Shown in pieces: positions 1 to 5,723 of a DNA stretch of 7,296 nucleotides. The translations under genes and the position numbers were made by a program. The stretch's first letter is position 1. Each line of letters begins with the position of its first letter. Location of the stretch: positions 1 through 7,296 of the forward strand of contig JAQBVH010000153.1 in assembly GCA_027623615.1 (NCBI GenBank), written 5' to 3'. This DNA comes from Planctomycetota bacterium (GTDB lineage Bacteria; Planctomycetota; UBA1135; GCA-002686595). The notes beneath the pieces are model-generated. The model ran no database searches. It was not told the DNA's origin and saw only the letters and a program-made list of their open reading frames with translations.

Positions 1-345
1 CGAGGTGATGCGCACCCCGTAGGTGCTGTCGATCGTCACGACCTCGCCGCGAGCGACGACCCTGCCGTTGACCAGGATGTCCGCCGGCTCGTGGGCTTCC
101 CGGTCCAGGGGGATCAGGCTGCCGGGACCGAGCTTGACCAGGTCGGCCAGGCTCATGCGTGCCTTGCCGATCTGCACGGTGACGCGCACCGGGACCTCGA
201 GCAGGTTGTCGAGGCCGATCGGCTCGCCCGTGGTCGGGTCGACCGTCAGCTCACCGAGCTCGCGGGCCTGGACCGCGACGGCCTCCGTTGCCTGGTCGAT
301 GACGTGCTCCAGGGAGCCGTTGGCGTCTTGGGTTTGGTCGCTCAT
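1..345 (-). CDS. fliN: Flagellar motor switch protein FliN (3' end cut off by the window)
   Basis: FliN builds the lower part of the cytoplasmic C-ring with FliM, docks the export ATPase complex through FliH, and takes part in torque and direction switching. The visible 115 residues begin with an acidic, poorly conserved N-terminal tail (about 1-45). A SpoA (surface presentation of antigens) domain follows, starting near LLEVPVRVTVQIGKARM. Its hallmark end segment VNGRVVARGEVVTIDSTYGV is followed by RITS at the edge. Compared with enteric FliN (137 residues, ending about 17 residues after this point), only a short C-terminal piece is missing. The ATG at 343-345 lies 4 bp after the fliM stop. 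No strong Shine-Dalgarno sits close to it, so translation probably depends on coupling to fliM. The family call is secure; the exact end is outside the window. Confidence 0.95.
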   Translation of the reverse strand, partial: MSDQTQDANGSLEHVIDQATEAVAVQARELGELTVDPTTGEPIGLDNLLEVPVRVTVQIGKARMSLADLVKLGPGSLIPLDREAHEPADILVNGRVVARGEVVTIDSTYGVRITS

Positions 346-349
346 GGTG

Positions 350-1342
350 CTAGTCGCCTGGTTCCTCGATTGGACTGCCGGTGGTTTCGATGGATCGGAT
401 GAGGACGGCCTGTTGGGCGCCGGCGCGGCCCCAGGTTGCCTTGGCGCAGGGCCGGTCCTCGATGAACAGCTGGATGGGGCTGCCGGCCTCGACGCCGAGT
501 GGGATGACGTCGCCGACCTCGAGGGACATCAGCTCCTGGAGTGAGACGTCGACCGAGGCGAGGTAGGCGGAGACGTCCAGGCGGACGAGCTGGAGGTGCC
601 CGGGCAGCGGCGTGGCGCCGGCGCCGCTCTCGGCCAGCGCGTCCTCCTCCCCGACGTCGGGCAGGTAGATGCGAAGGTCGCTGGGGCCGCCGGGGCCCTC
701 GAACAGGAAGTGCAGCATCAGGCGCCGCGCGTCCGAGTCGGGGCCGCAGTCCTCGAGGCTGGTCAGCTCCTCGGGCTCCTGGGCGATGCGCCCGCCCGAG
801 ATCTCGAGGCCCAGCGCGCCCGCGACGGGCACGAGGATCTTGTTGAGCAGGGCCTCGATCACACGACACTCCGACTGCGACAGTCGCCGCGCCTCCGGGA
901 TGGCGGGGAGGTGGACCTCGGGACTGACCTCGCCCTCCTCACCCTCCTCGGGCACGACCTCGACGGGCGGGCCGGACAGCACGGTCTCGACCGAGGCCGT
1001 GGCGGCTGCGCTGTCCCACAGGATCCAGGTCACGTGACCACCGCACTCGAGCACGTCGACGAGGAAGGGCGGCTCATAGCCTTGGAACAGGCCGAGCACG
1101 TTGACCTCGGAAACCGAGGCCAGGGTGAGCTTGTGGAAGTGGCGCAGGGGGGAGGCGATGTCCCGACAGACCCCCTGCAGGCTGGCGTTCACCAGCGAGG
1201 CGAGGTACTGGAGGCGCTCCCGCGACAGCCTGCGCGGCTGGCGGAAGTTGCGCGGTTGAACCTCCGCCGGCACAACGCTGCCGCCGGTGTCCACCGCGTC
1301 CAGGATGGCCTGGACCTCTTCGGGTTCGATCGATTCGCTCAC
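350..1342 (-). CDS. fliM: Flagellar motor switch protein FliM (divergent)
   Basis: FliM is the C-ring switch subunit linking FliG above and FliN below, and it binds phosphorylated CheY. The 330-residue product has the usual family length. An N-terminal peptide EPEEVQAIL (residues 6-14) stands where the CheY-binding EIDALL-type motif is expected. A CheC-like middle domain follows (about 35-230), then a SpoA domain (about 254-318) containing VDVSLQELMSLEVGDVIPL and a hydrophobic/charged end around FIEDRPCAKATWG. Two oddities stand out. The GGxG loop of the middle domain reads LSGPPV (122-127), and it is followed by an acidic stretch (PEEGEEGEVSPE, 131-142) before the conserved SQSECRVIEALL segment. 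The start is GTG, chosen because it yields the conserved N-terminal motif; the Shine-Dalgarno is weak (purine-rich AAGAACGAAG upstream). It lies 36 bp after fliL and 4 bp before fliN. The identity rests on domain order plus position between fliL and fliN. Confidence 0.93.
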   Translation of the reverse strand: MSESIEPEEVQAILDAVDTGGSVVPAEVQPRNFRQPRRLSRERLQYLASLVNASLQGVCRDIASPLRHFHKLTLASVSEVNVLGLFQGYEPPFLVDVLECGGHVTWILWDSAAATASVETVLSGPPVEVVPEEGEEGEVSPEVHLPAIPEARRLSQSECRVIEALLNKILVPVAGALGLEISGGRIAQEPEELTSLEDCGPDSDARRLMLHFLFEGPGGPSDLRIYLPDVGEEDALAESGAGATPLPGHLQLVRLDVSAYLASVDVSLQELMSLEVGDVIPLGVEAGSPIQLFIEDRPCAKATWGRAGAQQAVLIRSIETTGSPIEEPGD

Positions 1343-1378
1343 GTTCTTCGTTCTTGGTCGCCCGGTACTGTTCGTCCG

Positions 1379-2161
1379 CTACTGGGCGATTGCTTCGAGG
1401 ATCACGTTGCGCAGCTTGCCGTGCACACCGATCTGGAGCTCGCCCTGAAAGCCGGGCTGCGCGTGGGTCACGTCGACGTAGACCGTGTCGCCGATCGCCG
1501 AGCGGACTTCGAGGTCGTCCTCGTCTCCCCTGAAGGTGATCTCGGGACCGTCTCCGAGCCGCAGGATGCCTGCCGGCACGTCCACATGCAGGGTGTGGTC
1601 GTAGAAGCGGCCGCGGAAGGTGGCCATGTGGTGGGAGACGCCGGGGCGAATCCCGGACTTCGCGTCGATGTCGAGCGCGTTGGCCGTCTTCCCGATGTGG
1701 ACCGGGAAGATGATCGGCTCGAGCTTCGTGCGCAGGGCCGCCGCGAACTCCTCTCGACCGGGGCCGATGGCGGTGTCCTCGATCGACCGGGACGAGGCCA
1801 CGAGCTGCGCCTTGGACTTCAGGTAGGGCAGGTAGAAGGGGTCGGCGACCCGGGCTGCGAAGTAGCTCTGCTCGTAGGCAGCGTACTCGCAGTCGCTGCG
1901 GAACTTCACGTAGCGGGTGCCATTCCCGTCCGGTGTGCTGACGACGATCTCCTCGCCCAGGTTCGCGAAGAAGGGCCCTCCGAACTTGTGCTCCTTCTCC
2001 TTGGCAGGGATGGCCATCATCGCCAGCGTCCCGCCTGTCGCAACGAGCAACCCGATGCCCAACAGGAGCTTGAGCGGCCCGCGGTTCTTCTTGGGCTGCT
2101 CCTCGGCGTTCTCTTCACCTTCGGCGACGGCTTCTTCGTCCGGCTTCTCTTTGTCGGCCAT
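1379..2161 (-). CDS. fliL: FliL family basal-body protein with long C-terminal extension
   Basis: FliL is a single-pass inner-membrane protein whose periplasmic domain, related to stomatin/SPFH proteins, forms a ring around MotB and supports stator assembly and torque. Here an acidic cytoplasmic tail (1-24) and a basic patch KKNR (24-27) precede one transmembrane helix (about 29-51). The FliL-like core then runs from ANLGEEIVVS and RYVKF through a helical segment with LKSKAQLVASSRSIEDTAIG to LEPIIFPVHIG (148-157). Ordinary FliL (about 140-180 residues) ends here, but this protein continues to residue 260 with a beta-rich segment (HVDVPAGILRLGD, TVYVDVTHAQPGF) that I cannot assign to a family. 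The ATG at 2159-2161 has an AGAGGA Shine-Dalgarno (2169-2174) 7 nt upstream. It starts 3 bp after motB2. The call relies on topology, core motifs and the motB-fliL-fliM context, since sequence conservation in FliL is low. Confidence 0.85.
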   Translation of the reverse strand: MADKEKPDEEAVAEGEENAEEQPKKNRGPLKLLLGIGLLVATGGTLAMMAIPAKEKEHKFGGPFFANLGEEIVVSTPDGNGTRYVKFRSDCEYAAYEQSYFAARVADPFYLPYLKSKAQLVASSRSIEDTAIGPGREEFAAALRTKLEPIIFPVHIGKTANALDIDAKSGIRPGVSHHMATFRGRFYDHTLHVDVPAGILRLGDGPEITFRGDEDDLEVRSAIGDTVYVDVTHAQPGFQGELQIGVHGKLRNVILEAIAQ

Positions 2162-2164
2162 GTC

Positions 2165-2866
2165 TCAGTCCTCTTGCTTCGGAGGGAAGATGAGGCGCGC
2201 GTTCACCGCGTCGGTGACGTGCTGATCCGTGTTGAGCTCGATGAGCCATGCCCGCGCAGAGACGCGCGAGGCATTGAATCCGTGTTGCTCGATGAGCACC
2301 TCGGCGACGGCCTGCGCGCGGGCATAGGCCACCGCCGTAGCGTTGGGCAGGCTCTGGGGGGCGTGACCTTCGAGCACGAGCAGCTGACCGGGCGCCGGGC
2401 GCAGGGAGTCCGCTTGCCGAGCGAGGTAGTTCCGGCCCGCGGCGCTGAGGGTCGTGGAGCCGGCTGGGAACGCGGCCAGGCGTGGCTGGTGCAGCTCGCG
2501 GCGCGGCTTCATGGCCTTGACCATCTCGGCGCGCACCAGCTCGGTGGTCGAAGCCAGACGGTGGTCCGCGCGCCGATCGGGGTCGGGTTCGGGCGGCAAG
2601 TTGAAGCGCCGCCGCACCTGGTCGAACATCTCCTGCCGCTCGTTGGCGGACAGGATGCCGTTCATGCCGTGGGACTCGACAGCCACGACGAACGAACCGA
2701 GGCCCTTGGCCATCAGTCCGAGGTTGCGCTCCTTCGACATCGCCACGAGCAGGATGAAGAAGCACAGGATCAGCGTCATCATGTCGCCGAAGGACACCAT
2801 GTAGGCAGGCGCGCCCTGCTTGACCTTGACGTTCTCGACGATCTTGACGCGGGGCTTGTCGCTCAT
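2165..2866 (-). CDS. Second MotB-like stator protein with degenerate peptidoglycan-binding domain
   Basis: This is a MotB-family ion-channel and anchoring protein of 233 residues, distinct from the motB just upstream. The N-terminus has the MotB transmembrane helix APAYMVSFGDMMTLILCFF (19-37), with the ion-binding aspartate at D28. An amphipathic segment (about 47-68) follows in the plug position. A linker (about 70-125) leads to an OmpA-like domain (about 130-230) with FPAGSTTL, LVLEGHAP, YARAQAVAEVL and NARLIF. The usual GHTD reads GHAP (167-170) and NRR reads NAR (222-224), while the LSxxRA arginine is kept as R183. The Asp normally used to hold diaminopimelate is therefore missing. It overlaps motB by ATGA at 2863-2866 and is followed 3 bp later by fliL. 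I infer a partner or alternative to MotB in a stator with the same MotA. A periplasmic partner role like that of rhizobial MotC is less likely, because the TM aspartate is intact. Confidence 0.88.
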   Translation of the reverse strand: MSDKPRVKIVENVKVKQGAPAYMVSFGDMMTLILCFFILLVAMSKERNLGLMAKGLGSFVVAVESHGMNGILSANERQEMFDQVRRRFNLPPEPDPDRRADHRLASTTELVRAEMVKAMKPRRELHQPRLAAFPAGSTTLSAAGRNYLARQADSLRPAPGQLLVLEGHAPQSLPNATAVAYARAQAVAEVLIEQHGFNASRVSARAWLIELNTDQHVTDAVNARLIFPPKQED

Positions 2867-3645
2867 CGTCCCACCGCCTCGTCGTAGAGCTTCGCGCGGC
2901 TGCGCTCCATGGCGATCAGGACCACCTCGACGCGTCGGTCCGCCTTGCGTTCGATCGCGCTGTCGACCCCCGACGAACGCGGGTTGGCCATGCCGCGCCC
3001 GGCGACCTGGATCAGCTCGGCTCCCAGACCCGACTCGGCGCGCAGCACCCGCGCGGCTTCGATCGCCCGAGCCAGGGAGAGGTCCTCGGCCGTCGGGAAC
3101 TCGGGCGTGGGCGTGAAGGCGTCGTCGGTGAAGCCCTCGATCAACACCACATGGGGATAGGCCGACATGGTGCTGCCCAGCTCGCGCAGGGAGGTGCGCA
3201 GGGAGGCATTGACGAAGACCGAGCCCTTGCTGAAGCCAGCTCGGTCGGGGAACTGGATGCGCAGCCCGTTCTGCGCCTTGCGCAGATCGATCGGGTTGTG
3301 ATCCTCGGTCAGCTTCTGACCCATCTCCTCCATGTTCTCGAGGAGCTTGTCCGAGGGTCGGGAGTGCGGCGACTTGGCCCCCCGCAGGATGTCGTAGGCC
3401 TGCATGAGGTCGTCGTCGGGGGCGACCATGTCGGTCTCACCCGAGCTGTCCCAGAGGCCAGAGGTCCCGACCAGGCTCTTGGGGTAGCTGAAGGCCTCGA
3501 ACTCGCGGATCGAGCTGAAGGTGAACAGCAGGATGAAGAACGTCACGAGCAGCGAGGTCATGTCCACGAAGGTCGTGATCCACAGCGGAGCTCCCACGAG
3601 CCCGCCGTCGACATCCTTGACCTTGATGATGACGTCCTTGCCCAT
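2863..3645 (-). CDS. motB: MotB stator protein (peptidoglycan-anchored, PomB-like)
   Basis: MotB forms the central dimer of the MotA5:MotB2 stator, carries the ion-binding aspartate in its single transmembrane helix, and anchors the stator to peptidoglycan. The 260-residue product has APLWITTFVDMTSLLVTFFI (19-38) with D28. This resembles PomB (APLWMGTFADLMSLLMCFF in Vibrio, recalled from memory). A plug/linker region follows (45-125). The OmpA-like domain (about 128-246) keeps the key binding residues: GFTDD (171-175), DLSLARA with R193, a GRG turn (216-218) and DRRVEV (236-241). A charged tail ends the protein. The ATG at 3643-3645 has a strong GGAGG (3654-3658) 8 nt upstream, inside the end of motA, and lies 3 bp after the motA stop. 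Its stop overlaps the start of the second motB. The identity is firm. Confidence 0.95.
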   Translation of the reverse strand: MGKDVIIKVKDVDGGLVGAPLWITTFVDMTSLLVTFFILLFTFSSIREFEAFSYPKSLVGTSGLWDSSGETDMVAPDDDLMQAYDILRGAKSPHSRPSDKLLENMEEMGQKLTEDHNPIDLRKAQNGLRIQFPDRAGFSKGSVFVNASLRTSLRELGSTMSAYPHVVLIEGFTDDAFTPTPEFPTAEDLSLARAIEAARVLRAESGLGAELIQVAGRGMANPRSSGVDSAIERKADRRVEVVLIAMERSRAKLYDEAVGR

Positions 3646-3648
3646 GGC

Positions 3649-4416
3649 TCAGGCCTCCACGGCCTCACGGGCGCTGGGGGCCAGGAAGCCCTTGAGCTTC
3701 TCCTTGATCAGCTGCGGCTTCTCGCAGGACTGGATCGCGACGATGCCCTCGATCATCAAGTTCCGCAGCAGGGACTCCTGCTTCGCGACCTGCTCGAGCT
3801 TGCCGGCGAGGGGAATGAACAGCATGTTCGCCGCCATGGCGCCGTACAACGTGGTCAACAGCGCGGTCGCCATCCCGGTGCCGATCGCGCTCGGGTCGGA
3901 AAGGTCCTGGAGCATCTGCACCAGACCGACCAGGGTGCCGATCATTCCGAAGGCGGGCGAGAAGGCGCCCATCTGGTCGAGGATCTTGCGCCCGGTCTCA
4001 TGGCGCTGCTTCTCCCACTCGGCCTCGAGCTCCATGATGTCGCGCACGGTGTCTGCGCCGAAGCCGTCGATGACGAGCTGAATGCCCTTCGCGAAGAACG
4101 CGTCGTCGACGTTCTGAAGCTTGGTCTCGAGGGCCAGCAGGCCTTCCTTGCGGGCCAGGTTGGCGTAGCTGACGATGCGCTCGATCTCCTCGGCGGGAGT
4201 CGAATTCTTGCGCATCGCCGTGATCATCATCACCTTCGCCAGCGGCTTCAGCTCGCTCAGCGGGAAGGCCATCATCGTCACGGCGAACGTCCCGCCCAGG
4301 ACGATCACCATGGACGGGACGTGCAGGAAGATGCCGACCCCGCCAGGACCCACCGCCATGGCCACGAGGACCAGGAGGAAGGCGAGGATGGTGCCAATGA
4401 CGGTATTGATGTCCAT
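3649..4416 (-). CDS. motA: MotA/PomA stator ion-channel subunit
   Basis: MotA forms the pentamer around the MotB dimer; its cytoplasmic loop pushes on FliG as ions flow. The 255-residue length and sequence match the shorter PomA-type branch rather than enteric MotA (295). TM1 lies at about 4-22 and TM2 at 33-51. A large cytoplasmic loop (about 55-145) follows, with the conserved charged patch ARKEGLLALE (R89, K90, E97) that contacts the rotor. TM3 contains SPAFGMIGTLVGL (153-165) and TM4 contains ALLTTLYGAMAANMLFIP (185-202). Prolines P154 and P202 are in family positions. T161 and T189 align with Vibrio PomA T158 and T186, which line the sodium site, so sodium use is possible. The ATG at 4414-4416 gives the family N-terminus MDINTVIG. 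No Shine-Dalgarno is visible in the 20 nt before it. The gene follows a 123-bp gap containing a stem-loop and a candidate promoter, and precedes motB by 3 bp. Confidence 0.96.
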   Translation of the reverse strand: MDINTVIGTILAFLLVLVAMAVGPGGVGIFLHVPSMVIVLGGTFAVTMMAFPLSELKPLAKVMMITAMRKNSTPAEEIERIVSYANLARKEGLLALETKLQNVDDAFFAKGIQLVIDGFGADTVRDIMELEAEWEKQRHETGRKILDQMGAFSPAFGMIGTLVGLVQMLQDLSDPSAIGTGMATALLTTLYGAMAANMLFIPLAGKLEQVAKQESLLRNLMIEGIVAIQSCEKPQLIKEKLKGFLAPSAREAVEA

Positions 4417-4539
4417 GGAGGTGATGCGGCCGACCGCAGGGGCAGGTCCGGTCTCGTTATCGACCGAGGGCGGGCATCCCTTGATGGGACGCCCGCCCCT
4501 TGCGGCAAACCGGAGTCCCTGTGGGACAAGGACTTAGCG
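4417..4539 (-). promoter_or_regulatory. Intergenic region between motE-like gene and motA with sigma-28-like promoter
   Basis: This 123-bp gap is the longest non-coding stretch in an otherwise packed operon. Read on the minus strand, it contains GTCGATAA at 4464-4457, which matches 7 of 8 bases of the flagellar sigma-28 (FliA) -10 element GCCGATAA. Exactly 15 nt upstream, the standard spacing, lies CAAG (4483-4480), a weak match (2 of 4) to the -35 core TAAA. Transcription would start near 4450, giving a leader of roughly 35 nt before motA. In enteric bacteria motA is also under sigma-28 control. The weak -35 makes this a candidate, not a certainty. A second small inverted repeat (GTCCC-TGT-GGGAC, 4515-4527) lies just after the motE-like stop codon. 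Confidence 0.4.
4468..4498 (-). other. GC-rich stem-loop upstream of motA
   Basis: GGGCGGGC (4468-4475) pairs with GCCCGCCC (4491-4498). After one A/C mismatch, TCCC (4477-4480) pairs with GGGA (4486-4489), leaving a five-base loop at 4481-4485. On the transcribed strand no run of T follows the hairpin (it continues TCGGTCGATAACG), so it is not a classic intrinsic terminator. It could still be a partial or factor-dependent terminator, a transcript-stabilising hairpin or a processing site separating the export-ATPase genes from the stator genes. The candidate motA promoter -35 element falls partly in its loop. Confidence 0.55.
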
Positions 4540-5283
4540 CTACTTGGCCGGCGGACCGACGGAAGTTGCTTCCATGTAGGCGTCCTGCAGGGCCTTGGCC
4601 TTGTCCGGGTCGAGCTTGAAGACCTCGTTCACGAGGCTGGCCGACCGGTCCGTCGGCAGGGCGACCAGGATCAGGGCGGCGTCCCGTGGCGCGTAGTTCA
4701 TCAGCATGGGCGCCTGGGCGGCGGGCTTGCCCTCGGAGTAGAAGGGCGCGAGGCGCGCGAAGTCCGAACGACGCTGGGAAGCGAGGGCGGTCAGGTCGGC
4801 CGCGAGTTCCTCTCCCTTGGCGTCCTGCTCGCCCTGCTGTTCGATCAAGCCGCTGCGCAGCTCCTCGAGCTCGGCGAAGAGCTCGTCGTAGAGCTTGCGG
4901 TCGAAGGCCAGGTTCTTCTCGCGCTCGTCGAGGTCCCGCGCGCGACGGTCGACCAGCTCGAGCTGGCGTTCGAGCTCGCGCTCGAGGCCTTCCAGCTCGT
5001 CCGCAGACCAACCCGCGGGCAGCATGAAGGCGCGCAGGGGTGAGGCCGACTCGACCAGGACCTGCTGGCGGCCGCGCCGATCCTGGTCGAGCTCGTCCTG
5101 GTGGTTGGGCAGGCCTTGGGTGGCCGCGGCGGGCTCGGCGCTCCCCTCGGGGAACGCGCCCCCGACACCCTTCATCTCCGACATCGGCGTACCCGAGAGG
5201 GCCGCGAAGAGGAAGAAGGAGCCCGACAGCAGGACGGCGGCGCCGATGCCATAGGCACCGTACTTCATCAGTTTCCCGTTCAT
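4540..5283 (-). CDS. MotE/FlbB-like membrane coiled-coil protein of the flagellar stator region
   Basis: The 247-residue product has a short cytoplasmic start (MNGKLMKYG), one transmembrane helix (about 8-30), and a low-complexity, probably periplasmic segment (31-90). A long charged coiled coil (about 94-176, Glu/Arg/Leu-rich heptads such as LERELERQLELVDRRARDLDE) follows. The C-terminal module at 194-242 (NYAPRDAALILVALPTDRSA ... VFKLDP) resembles the N-terminal domain of MgtE transporters. This layout is typical of the MotE/FlbB family: rhizobial MotE is a periplasmic chaperone for MotC, and spirochaete FlbB builds the collar that helps assemble stators. The gene lies directly after fliJ, as flbB does in spirochaete operons, and before motA. 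The ATG overlaps the fliJ stop (ATGA), with GGAG (5290-5293) 6 nt upstream. I infer a role in stator assembly or support. The family call is moderately secure, the precise function is not. Confidence 0.75.
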   Translation of the reverse strand: MNGKLMKYGAYGIGAAVLLSGSFFLFAALSGTPMSEMKGVGGAFPEGSAEPAAATQGLPNHQDELDQDRRGRQQVLVESASPLRAFMLPAGWSADELEGLERELERQLELVDRRARDLDEREKNLAFDRKLYDELFAELEELRSGLIEQQGEQDAKGEELAADLTALASQRRSDFARLAPFYSEGKPAAQAPMLMNYAPRDAALILVALPTDRSASLVNEVFKLDPDKAKALQDAYMEATSVGPPAK

Positions 5284-5723
5284 CGTTCACTCCGCGCGCT
5301 ATGGCGCATGACGCTGATCTCGTCGAGTTCTTCGGCCTCGGCGGCGAGCCCCTCGGCCTGCTCGCTCTCGGTCGCGCGTTCGACGAGTCGTTCCAGTCCT
5401 TTGGCGGCCGCGCGCTTGGCGGCCCAGGGTTCCCGGACGCTGTCCGCCTGGGTACGGAAGGTCAGGGCACGTTCGCGCTGCGCCTCGGTGGCGAGGCGCG
5501 CACGCTCGATCTGTTCGTGGGCCACGAGGACCCAGCTGGCCGAGGTGGACGCGAGCCCGTCGCCGAGGGCGCGCACGATCGCGCCGCGCTCACCCCGCAG
5601 GTGATCGACCCGGTCCTCGGCCTCGCGGGCCACGCCCTCGGCGGCGAGCCACGTGGCGCGGGCCTGCTCCTCCTCGACCACGCGTACCCGCAGGATGCGC
5701 TGCAAGAGCTTGGCGCGGCTCAT
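5280..5723 (-). CDS. fliJ: Flagellar export protein FliJ
   Basis: FliJ is the coiled-coil central stalk of the flagellar type III export ATPase; it sits in the FliI hexamer pore, contacts the FlhA export gate and escorts chaperones. The 147-residue product has the same length as enteric FliJ. It is helical throughout, rich in Arg, Glu and Ala, with two long helices separated near residues 55-65 (DGLASTSASW). The C-terminal helix includes WAAKRAAAKGLERLVERA (99-116), the best-conserved FliJ region (R/K-rich followed by LexLxer). Sequence conservation in FliJ is low, so the call rests on length, coiled-coil character and position immediately after fliI. The ATG overlaps the fliI stop as ATGA and has a perfect AGGAGG (5731-5736) 7 nt upstream inside fliI, indicating tight coupling. 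Confidence 0.9.
   Translation of the reverse strand: MSRAKLLQRILRVRVVEEEQARATWLAAEGVAREAEDRVDHLRGERGAIVRALGDGLASTSASWVLVAHEQIERARLATEAQRERALTFRTQADSVREPWAAKRAAAKGLERLVERATESEQAEGLAAEAEELDEISVMRHSARSER

Noticed and set aside
596..2887. Plus-strand open frame of 763 codons opposite fliM, fliL and motB2
   Set aside because: It is antisense to three well-supported genes and its translation is His/Asp/Gly/Leu/Arg-rich without any domain. Such frames are common opposite high-GC genes.
2165..3645. The two motB genes as one gene split by a frameshift
   Set aside because: Each product has its own complete transmembrane helix with the aspartate and its own C-terminal OmpA-like domain, so they are two full genes.
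4417..4425. ATCACCTCC directly before the motA ATG, identical to the anti-Shine-Dalgarno end of 16S rRNA
   Set aside because: A nine-base match can occur by chance in GC-rich DNA and there is no rRNA gene here. It only explains that motA lacks a normal Shine-Dalgarno; it could be a false lead.
4468..4498. Hairpin as a classic rho-independent terminator
   Set aside because: No T-run follows the stem on the minus strand, and the downstream genes clearly continue the same operon. It is kept only as a stem-loop of unknown role.
3151..5043. Plus-strand open frame of 630 codons opposite motB, motA and the motE-like gene
   Set aside because: It is a shadow of conserved minus-strand genes, has low-complexity His/Gln/Asp-rich composition and runs across the intergenic gap without any recognisable motif.
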